Source: a virus. From it: 20,274 bases of DNA. Under the pieces are notes generated by a model. That model was not told the origin of the DNA and searched no databases. It worked only from the letters and a program-made list of their open reading frames with translations. Position 1 is the stretch's first letter, and every line of letters begins with the position of its first letter. Of the stretch, positions 1 through 5,346 are shown in pieces. The position numbers and the translations under genes are program-made. The DNA is taken from positions 1 to 20,274 of IMG/VR virus record IMGVR_UViG_3300010885_061695. One strand, 5' to 3'.

Positions 1-240
1 AATAAAACTTTTAATTTCTTTAATAGTATTAAAAGCTGGATCTCCAGTTGGATTAATTAGATAAGATATTTGAAAAGTGCTAGAACTAGGACCAGTTGTT
101 ATTTGTTTTTTGAATGGTCTTCTTTTACCCAAAGTATAAACTGGACCCATAGTTATATCTGAGTTAAAATTAGCAGATACAGCTAATACGCCAGTATTGT
201 TAATCTTTACTTCGCATTGATCATAATATATTCTGGCCAT
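1..240 (-). CDS. Probable tail-tube-like structural protein (3' end cut by window edge)
   Basis: An open frame of 80 codons runs from the ATG at 240 to the window edge with no stop, so the C-terminus is missing. The ATG is preceded by a strong ribosome binding site. The visible part starts MARIYYDQCEVKINNTG and has the alternating polar/hydrophobic pattern of beta strands. It resembles the start of the next gene upstream on this strand (275-1081): both have an R-I-Y, then I-N-[DN], a G-V, and a strand ending A-[SN]-[YF]-[DN]. This suggests two paralogues. I infer a tail-tube or major-tail-type protein from that resemblance and from the tail-gene context. No catalytic motif is visible. Any other beta-barrel virion protein remains possible. 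Confidence 0.5.
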   Translation of the reverse strand, partial: MARIYYDQCEVKINNTGVLAVSANFNSDITMGPVYTLGKRRPFKKQITTGPSSSTFQISYLINPTGDPAFNTIKEIKSFI

Positions 241-243
241 TTT

Positions 244-255
244 CCTTGCTCCTTT
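244..255 (-). promoter_or_regulatory. Ribosome binding site with tandem Shine-Dalgarno (AAAGGAGCAAGG)
   Basis: Read on the minus strand, AAAGGAGCAAGG ends 3 bases before the ATG at 240. AAGGAG is an excellent match to the 16S anti-Shine-Dalgarno with 8-base spacing, and a second AAGG follows it. The identical 12 bases precede the plus-strand gene at 1156. Confidence 0.75.
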
Positions 256-274
256 TACCTATTAAAATTACACA

Positions 275-1081
275 CTATCTTGATATAGTACTTTGGTAAG
301 TTAATTGCATCAAAGTACTGCCATCTACATCAGTGTTGTAGTCTTCTTTTACGAGTAAAGCATCAGTAATATTGAATGAATTTACTGTTGTGGATGTATT
401 ATGTTTCTTTAAATTTATATTAAAGTTATAAACATTTTGTTTTTGCGGATAATCAAATAAACTTTTATTTTGATAATCATGCAAAGATATAGAAAAACTG
501 GTAGTAACTATAACAGGATATTGCAATTTGACATCTATAGGCTTAACAGAAGTAGCATCAAAAATAGGTAATCTGGTAGATTTAATACCTATGCTTAAAT
601 TATTGATTTTTTCAGTTTCTAATTCATTAAAATTAAGCTCAATATCTCCAGGATTAACTATATTAAGTTTAGTTTCATCCATTTCAAATGGTAGTTTAGT
701 GGAAGAGATATTACCAAAATCACTATAAAAATTCCATTTTGTGGCTAAAGTTGGTATTGTGCCTACTCCACATGAAAATTGATATTCAGCCATATATCCG
801 CTATTCATACCAAATGTATTATTATCGTATTGTATCTTTAAATTAGCCCCAATTTCTCCAGTATATTTAATAAAAGGATCAGTATTAATAAATAAAGACT
901 CTACATTTAAAGCCCCAACAAACATACCGATTGGAACGCGATTTAAATGATTATTATTTGAGCCTAAATATTTAATATTTTCAACAGGCAGATCATAACT
1001 AGCAGCAATTGATTGAACTCCCGTTAAAGGAGAATCATTAATATAAATTCTATTGAATTCTCTGCTAAATCTAGATAACAT
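275..1081 (-). CDS. Probable tail-tube / major-tail-type structural protein
   Basis: A 268-residue protein, rich in Asn, Ser, Thr and Ile and predicted to be almost all beta strand, with no signal peptide or membrane segment. Motifs include SREFNRIYINDSPLTGVQS at the start and FSCGVGTIPT around residues 103-112. The N-terminal pattern is shared with the partial protein at 1-240, so the two look like paralogues. Its position beside a complete tail-tip module on one side and another such protein on the other makes a tube subunit the best guess, but I recognise no named family with certainty. Its start is supported by AAAGGTATAAGG just upstream of the ATG at 1081. It is divergent from the tail-tip operon. 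Alternatives are a tail terminator or another beta-barrel virion protein. Confidence 0.5.
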   Translation of the reverse strand: MLSRFSREFNRIYINDSPLTGVQSIAASYDLPVENIKYLGSNNNHLNRVPIGMFVGALNVESLFINTDPFIKYTGEIGANLKIQYDNNTFGMNSGYMAEYQFSCGVGTIPTLATKWNFYSDFGNISSTKLPFEMDETKLNIVNPGDIELNFNELETEKINNLSIGIKSTRLPIFDATSVKPIDVKLQYPVIVTTSFSISLHDYQNKSLFDYPQKQNVYNFNINLKKHNTSTTVNSFNITDALLVKEDYNTDVDGSTLMQLTYQSTISR

Positions 1082-1082
1082 A

Positions 1083-1094
1083 CCTTATACCTTT
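1083..1094 (-). promoter_or_regulatory. Ribosome binding site with two AAGG repeats
   Basis: The minus strand reads AAAGGTATAAGG, then one base, then the ATG at 1081. It follows the same AAAGG-NNN-AAGG design as the sites at 244-255 and 1141-1152, but here the upstream AAAGG is the better-spaced Shine-Dalgarno. Confidence 0.55.
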
Positions 1095-1100
1095 AATGAG

Positions 1101-1124
1101 AATTACACGGCTTTAAGTGTAATT
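1101..1124. repeat. Perfect inverted repeat (8-bp arms, 8-base spacer)
   Basis: AATTACAC at 1101-1108 is the exact reverse complement of GTGTAATT at 1117-1124, with GGCTTTAA between. The arms are AT-rich and no T-run follows on either strand, so an operator-like protein site or an mRNA leader hairpin is more likely than an intrinsic terminator. Its location between divergent genes favours a regulatory role. Confidence 0.5.
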
Positions 1125-1140
1125 ATTAATATAAAAGGAT

Positions 1141-1152
1141 AAAGGAGCAAGG
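1141..1152 (+). promoter_or_regulatory. Ribosome binding site with tandem Shine-Dalgarno (AAAGGAGCAAGG)
   Basis: AAAGGAGCAAGG followed by TTT and the ATG at 1156. The 12 bases are identical to the minus-strand site at 244-255 and fix the start of the first gene of the tail-tip operon. Confidence 0.75.
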
Positions 1153-1155
1153 TTT

Positions 1156-1635
1156 ATGGAAGGAATATACGAAGAATTATATACATTTCTATTATCACAG
1201 AATGTAGAAGAATGTAAAATACACTGTTTTAAAGAGTGGTTAAAATGGTATATAGATAATGACTTATATCATATAGAACGAGATGCTGATGGTAATTTAG
1301 TAAAAGCTGTATTTTTAAGAAGACTCAACTCTAATGATATACAAGAATTTCCAGAATATCTTCACGCAGAGATTGTAAATATAGATTTAGTTACAAAATT
1401 TTATCTTCATAGACCAGAAGGTAATGTATTTTACTGTGAACTTTTAGCTGATAAAAATCAAAATTTTAAAGATCTTAAAATTGAAAATTTAAATTTTGCA
1501 TTTTCTTGGGCTATAAATAAATTTAATGTTGAATCTATAGATCCTTCTCAAATTCTTCTATATTATAAAAAAGGCGATAAAGTAAATATAAGACTAAAAG
1601 ATATAGAGGATGTTGTTTCTAGATATAGAGGATAA
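1156..1635 (+). CDS. Unknown 159-residue protein, first gene of the tail-tip operon
   Basis: I do not recognise this family. The protein is soluble-looking and mixed alpha/beta, with no signal peptide or membrane segment. It starts with an amphipathic helix (MEGIYEELYTFLLSQ) and has Cys residues in VEECKIHCFKEW. A central part reads RDADGNLVKAVFLRRL, and the C-terminal part is Lys-rich and charged. The start has an excellent tandem Shine-Dalgarno, and the stop lies 5 bases before gpM, so it is translated as part of the tail-tip operon. In lambda the gene before M is the tape-measure gene H; here that place is taken by this small protein while the tape-measure gene is elsewhere on the other strand. 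A tail-assembly chaperone or minor virion component is possible, but that is inferred from position only. Confidence 0.85.
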   Translation: MEGIYEELYTFLLSQNVEECKIHCFKEWLKWYIDNDLYHIERDADGNLVKAVFLRRLNSNDIQEFPEYLHAEIVNIDLVTKFYLHRPEGNVFYCELLADKNQNFKDLKIENLNFAFSWAINKFNVESIDPSQILLYYKKGDKVNIRLKDIEDVVSRYRG

Positions 1636-1640
1636 GCAAT

Positions 1641-2231
1641 ATGGGACTCGGACAAAAAAAGACAAGTTTTGTAGCGGAAGACGCTGGATCAATTAATGAT
1701 GCAATGATTCCTTGGGCAAATAAAACTTTAGGTTATAATTTTTTAAAAAATGATATTGTAAAATATAGAGGTGGATTTTGGTATTGTATTAAAGATCATT
1801 TTAAAACTGCTGAAAGCGAACCAGGAACAGAAACTGGAATTGAATATTGGGGAGGAGTTATTCGATTATCAAATGATCAAATTATTACAAAGTTTATTTG
1901 GACTCCTTCTTACGCTTCTTCTATACAACATAAACCACAGATTACTACTATTAGATTTGGAAATGGATACGAGCAAAGAATTTCAAAAACTATAAATCCA
2001 GATTTAAAAACTCTTCAATTAACATTTGATCAAAGGACATTAAGAGAAGCAAGAGCAATCCTGCATTTCTTAAAAGAAAGAGGAGCATCAGAATCTTTTG
2101 CATATAATCCAGGAGACATATATAGTGATCAAACATATAGAACAAAATATGTTTGTAGAGAGTGGGAAACGACTTTTACATTCAAAGAAAACTATTCAAT
2201 AAAAGCAAAATTTGAAGAAGTTTCCGCATGA
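1641..2231 (+). CDS. M: Minor tail protein M with N-terminal carbohydrate-binding-like module
   Basis: The 196-residue protein has two parts. Residues about 95-196 match lambda gpM (phage minor tail protein family): HKPQITTIRFGNGYEQR, a central helix (LREARAILHFLKERGA), then YVCREWETTFTFKENYS and a final beta strand. gpM-type proteins sit in the tail tip, between tube and hub. Residues about 25-71 are an addition absent from lambda gpM. Here a Trp, GYNFLKNDIVKYRGGFWYC, an H and a terminal EYW follow the layout of small CBM5/12 (chitin-binding type 3) modules. The start follows AGAGGA by 8 bases, and the next gene begins 19 bases after the stop. I am confident of the M domain and moderately so of the carbohydrate-binding module. 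Confidence 0.85.
   Translation: MGLGQKKTSFVAEDAGSINDAMIPWANKTLGYNFLKNDIVKYRGGFWYCIKDHFKTAESEPGTETGIEYWGGVIRLSNDQIITKFIWTPSYASSIQHKPQITTIRFGNGYEQRISKTINPDLKTLQLTFDQRTLREARAILHFLKERGASESFAYNPGDIYSDQTYRTKYVCREWETTFTFKENYSIKAKFEEVSA
1713..1853 (+). other. CBM5/12-like module inside gpM
   Basis: Residues 25-71 of gpM show W, Y, a D-I-V-x-Y strand, an aromatic F-W-Y-C strand, then H and a terminal Y-W. This is the usual order of aromatics in small CBM5/12 domains. A similar arrangement occurs in gpL. The assignment rests on pattern only. Confidence 0.45.
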
Positions 2232-2249
2232 GCTTAAGAAAGAGATAAT

Positions 2250-4589
2250 ATGGGAATTGGACCTTTACCGACAGCACCGACAGCACCGAATAGAAGACTT
2301 CAACCAAGTGAATATTTCTTAAAAGCTTTAGAAGCTCAAAGAGCAATTAATACTCACATACATGAAATTGAACCAACAACTCCAATTTTTCTTTATGAGA
2401 TAGATTTAAACGAGATAAGACCCGCTTCAATTTCTTATCCAATTTCTTCTGGTCCTATAACGAATGGAGTATTAAGAATTCATAATGATTTTAATTTATT
2501 CAATATAAATAAAGGGATCATTAAATGGAGAGGAAATAATTATTTTCCATTTCCTGTTTATGGAGAACAATTTGATATCACATCTAATGGAACAATTCCA
2601 ACTCCAAAAGTTAAATTTTCAAGTCAATTTTTAGATGATGAATTTAATTCTTTTTATAAATATATTCGAATGCAGATTAATGACCTCAAAGATATAGTTG
2701 GCTCAAAAGTAACAAGAGTTAAAACTTTTGTAAGATATTTACATCCAGATAATTTTGTTGGAGGAGTTAATCCATTTAATGATTTTCTAGATACTCCATG
2801 GGCATCAAGAGATGGAGAGGTTTTAACAGTTAGAACTCTAGAAAGAGTCCCATCAGATTCTTCAAAATGGTTAATATATAATATTAAACAAACGAAATTA
2901 AATAATGGAATTTTTACATGTACAAGAACAGATGATAGACTAAAAACTTTAGATATTCAATTACAACAAAATAATTTTTATATAGAATCTTATGATTTCT
3001 TCAATTACATAACGAATGAAAAAATTTCAGATAATCCAGATATAGATTCATTTTCATCTGATGTGTTTATAATTCCTCATGCTTCTGCAAGTTATGCAAA
3101 CATTATTCCAAAAGCTACTCATGACTTCAGAAGAAAAAATTCAACAGAAACGTTAAAGTCTATATCTTATTATAATACAAAAACATTCACTAATCAAACT
3201 ACAACAAGTATATCTTATCCATTTTCACATGCAGATACACCAGATAAATTAATAAATTTTATTTCTTTAAGAGCAGATAACGAAATGATTAACAAAAATT
3301 TTAATTATTCTATAACAAATCAAACTAGTTCAACTTTTTCTGCAAATTTTTCAACACCATTAAGTGGTACATTTTATGTTAATTTTTTTACAATTTCAAC
3401 TGGGATTTATACTGGAGTGAATTATTTTTCAAACGAAGATGCTCAATTATTGGCTTTGAAATTAACGAAAGATTTTGGAACTGATACATCTGGAGAATAT
3501 AATATTGTATTTCCATTATCATTTCAAAATGTTCCAAAAATATTATTCAATAGTTGGGGAAATTCAGGATTCAAATACAATCAATATTTAAAAAACATAA
3601 ACTCAACAGGATGTACGCTAGTTGCAACTCATACTGGAGATAATATTGGATTATATACTCAAAATATTAATTTAATAGCGACAGATTATATAACTGAAGA
3701 TTCAACTCCTGTTGATAGTGCTCAAATATATACATCTTATCAAAATAACGCATCAAATTATTTAAGTCAAATAGGTAATACAGATATAGAAGTTTACGAA
3801 GTTGAATTAACTCCAGATATCTATTACATAGACAGAAAAGTACAAGAAGATTCTCAAAATGTTATTTATGAATTAGCATCATTATTAGATATAGAAGGAA
3901 TTAAAATACCAGGAAGATTATTATTATCTAAAAATTGTCCATTTACTTATCGAGGAGAAGGATGCTTATACGAAAGACAAGATAGATTAACTTATGCTCA
4001 TTCTGGAGTATATGGAGAAGTTAGCTCTATTATTGTAGCTGCAACTAATGATGGAACAGATGGTATTGCTAATACTGCTATAAGTTCACAGGAAAAATGT
4101 TTGGGATTACAGTCTGCACCACCAGTAGCAAATCTTAAAGATGATACTTTTTATGGTGCAAGTAAAAGTGCAGGTTGGGAAGATAAAGGAAGTTGGCAGC
4201 AAAATATTTACTATGTAAGTAATAATTATATTTTTATAGAAAAAAATGGAATTAAATATTATTTTGTATGTAAATTAAATCATACATCAAATTCATTAAA
4301 TTCTCCACCAAATTCAACCTATTGGGAATCAGATTCTTGTTCAAAAACTTTAAAAGGATGTAGATTACGATGGAAACAAAATCCTAATTTTACTGAAAGA
4401 ACTATTAATTTTAATTATAAAATGGTTCTTCCAGATGGTCAATCTATAAATAATACAGTATTAACCTTAAAATCACAAAGCCCTATTGATTCAAATGGAA
4501 AACCGCTAGTTGGAGTACTTCCTTTTGGAGGATATCCTTCTATAGAAGGAAAATATCAATCTCAACAAGGTGGAATGGGTGGACCATAA
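2250..4589 (+). CDS. L: Minor tail protein L, iron-sulfur type, greatly enlarged
   Basis: At 779 residues this is over three times lambda gpL (about 230). The N-terminal gpL domain is clear: FLYEIDLN at 47-54, KWRGNNYFPFPV at 92-103, and V-G-S-K-V-T-R-V-K-T-F near 150-160. The C-terminal gpL region follows from IPGRLLLSKNCPFTYRGEGC at 553-572 and ends CSKTLKGCRLR at 697-707 and LPFGGYPS at 757-764. C563, C572, C697 and C704 correspond to the four gpL cysteines that hold an iron-sulfur cluster. Inserted between these parts are a long beta-rich region (about 230-500), including an H-type-lectin-like stretch at 412-482, and a CBM5/12-like module at 640-693 placed between the two cysteine pairs. 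The protein should sit in the tail tip next to gpM and the hub. The Shine-Dalgarno is weak (AAGAAAGAG). Confidence 0.87.
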   Translation: MGIGPLPTAPTAPNRRLQPSEYFLKALEAQRAINTHIHEIEPTTPIFLYEIDLNEIRPASISYPISSGPITNGVLRIHNDFNLFNINKGIIKWRGNNYFPFPVYGEQFDITSNGTIPTPKVKFSSQFLDDEFNSFYKYIRMQINDLKDIVGSKVTRVKTFVRYLHPDNFVGGVNPFNDFLDTPWASRDGEVLTVRTLERVPSDSSKWLIYNIKQTKLNNGIFTCTRTDDRLKTLDIQLQQNNFYIESYDFFNYITNEKISDNPDIDSFSSDVFIIPHASASYANIIPKATHDFRRKNSTETLKSISYYNTKTFTNQTTTSISYPFSHADTPDKLINFISLRADNEMINKNFNYSITNQTSSTFSANFSTPLSGTFYVNFFTISTGIYTGVNYFSNEDAQLLALKLTKDFGTDTSGEYNIVFPLSFQNVPKILFNSWGNSGFKYNQYLKNINSTGCTLVATHTGDNIGLYTQNINLIATDYITEDSTPVDSAQIYTSYQNNASNYLSQIGNTDIEVYEVELTPDIYYIDRKVQEDSQNVIYELASLLDIEGIKIPGRLLLSKNCPFTYRGEGCLYERQDRLTYAHSGVYGEVSSIIVAATNDGTDGIANTAISSQEKCLGLQSAPPVANLKDDTFYGASKSAGWEDKGSWQQNIYYVSNNYIFIEKNGIKYYFVCKLNHTSNSLNSPPNSTYWESDSCSKTLKGCRLRWKQNPNFTERTINFNYKMVLPDGQSINNTVLTLKSQSPIDSNGKPLVGVLPFGGYPSIEGKYQSQQGGMGGP
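3483..3695 (+). other. H-type-lectin-like beta segment inside gpL
   Basis: Residues 412-482 of gpL include YNIVFPLSFQNVPKILFNS, then INSTGCTLVATH, then INLIATDY. This resembles the H-type lectin fold seen in many phage fibre tips: a strand ending in F-x-x-x-P-K-[IV], then a [VI]-x-x-[ST]-G-[FC] strand, then a closing strand. It lies in an insertion absent from lambda gpL. Pattern-level evidence only. Confidence 0.33.
4167..4328 (+). other. CBM5/12-like module inside gpL
   Basis: Residues 640-693 of gpL contain W643, W649, an N-x-x-Y-x-x-x-[NS] turn, a strand with Y-Y-F-V-C, a His, a PP, and the terminal Y-W. The order matches the module in gpM. It lies between the two cysteine pairs of gpL, so it would project from a loop of the iron-sulfur domain. 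Confidence 0.45.
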
Positions 4590-4593
4590 TTTT

Positions 4594-5346
4594 ATGGAAT
4601 TTAACTCTCAAATTAAAAGTCAAATTAAAGATTTGTCTCTTAAAAAATTTCCAGAAGAAATTTGTGGTTTTATTTACTCAGATAAAGATAATTACAAATT
4701 TGATATTTATCCTTGCAAAAATAAAGCAAATAATAAAATAAATAATTTTACAATTTCTCCTCAAGATTATTTAAATTGTCAAAGATTAGGCAAAATCGTA
4801 GCATGTTACCACTCTCATTGTAATGATAATATTGAATTCAGCGAAATAGATAAAAATAATAGTAACATATATAAGATTAATTATATATTATATAATGCTA
4901 AATATGATTACTTTAATTTCTATTTTCCTGGAACAAGTAATAATCCATATATAGGCCGACCATTTTTATTAGGTAAATCCGATTGTTTTACTCTTATGAA
5001 AGAGTATGCTCTAAAAGAAGAAGGAGTAAAAATAGATTTTCCCAAAGATTTAATTTATCCAAGAAATTTAGAAGATATCAAAGATTTATATGAAAATAAT
5101 TTTAAAAATCAAGGATTTCTTAAATTAGATAAAAACACTAAACTAGAGAAATCAGATGGAATTATGATGAAATTTGGATCAGTTTCAGATGAGTTTCCGA
5201 CTCATGCAGCAGTTTACTTAGGAAATGGATTAATTTTACATCAACCTTTTAACTCTTTTTCTTGTGTAAATATATATGATAATTTCTTCAAAAAGCATAC
5301 TAGTTATGTTTTGAGGTATAAGGAGCTAGGAAATGGTAAAGGTTAA
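4594..5346 (+). CDS. K: Tail tip assembly protein K: JAMM protease plus NlpC/P60 peptidase
   Basis: A 250-residue protein with the lambda gpK architecture. The N-terminal JAB/JAMM metalloprotease domain has all expected zinc and catalytic residues: E22 in PEEICGF, H73-x-H75, then after seven residues S83-x-x-D86. The C-terminal NlpC/P60 domain has catalytic C131 (KSDCFTLM) and H204 (THAAVYLGNG), with H216/Q217 as the likely third position. The NlpC/P60 half is expected to cut peptide bonds in peptidoglycan. JAMM enzymes usually cut after ubiquitin-like domains, and the neighbour gpI has one. I chose ATG 4594, just after the gpL stop, because the protein then begins like lambda gpK. An in-frame GTG at 4570 overlapping gpL is the alternative. 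The 3' end overlaps gpI by 14 bases. Confidence 0.92.
   Translation: MEFNSQIKSQIKDLSLKKFPEEICGFIYSDKDNYKFDIYPCKNKANNKINNFTISPQDYLNCQRLGKIVACYHSHCNDNIEFSEIDKNNSNIYKINYILYNAKYDYFNFYFPGTSNNPYIGRPFLLGKSDCFTLMKEYALKEEGVKIDFPKDLIYPRNLEDIKDLYENNFKNQGFLKLDKNTKLEKSDGIMMKFGSVSDEFPTHAAVYLGNGLILHQPFNSFSCVNIYDNFFKKHTSYVLRYKELGNGKG
5320..5325 (+). promoter_or_regulatory. Ribosome binding site of gpI inside the end of gpK
   Basis: AAGGAG lies 7 bases before the ATG at 5333 and within the gpK coding sequence. The following CTAGGAA resembles the CAAGG seen after the Shine-Dalgarno at 1141 and 244. It supports 5333 as the start and translational coupling to gpK. Confidence 0.75.

Larger units (their letters stand above)
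1082..1155. promoter_or_regulatory. Divergent intergenic region, likely bidirectional promoter or operator
   Basis: These 74 bases separate the minus-strand structural genes from the plus-strand tail-tip operon and are the longest non-coding stretch in the window. Transcription of both blocks probably begins here or further upstream inside the neighbouring genes. A TATAAA at 1130-1135 could serve as a -10 or late-promoter element for the plus strand, but no convincing -35 is visible. A perfect inverted repeat lies at 1101-1124. Confidence 0.4.

Noticed and set aside
528-728. Plus-strand open frame opposite the tail-tube-like gene
   Set aside because: It is a shadow of the minus-strand gene with no start signal.
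2268-2288. Short tandem repeat (CCGACAGCA twice plus CCG) near the gpL start
   Set aside because: It encodes a TAPTAP linker; it is too short to suggest more than local slippage.
4570-4593. GTG at 4570 as the gpK start
   Set aside because: It adds eight residues not expected for gpK and overlaps gpL; ATG 4594 starts the protein where lambda gpK begins. It is not excluded.
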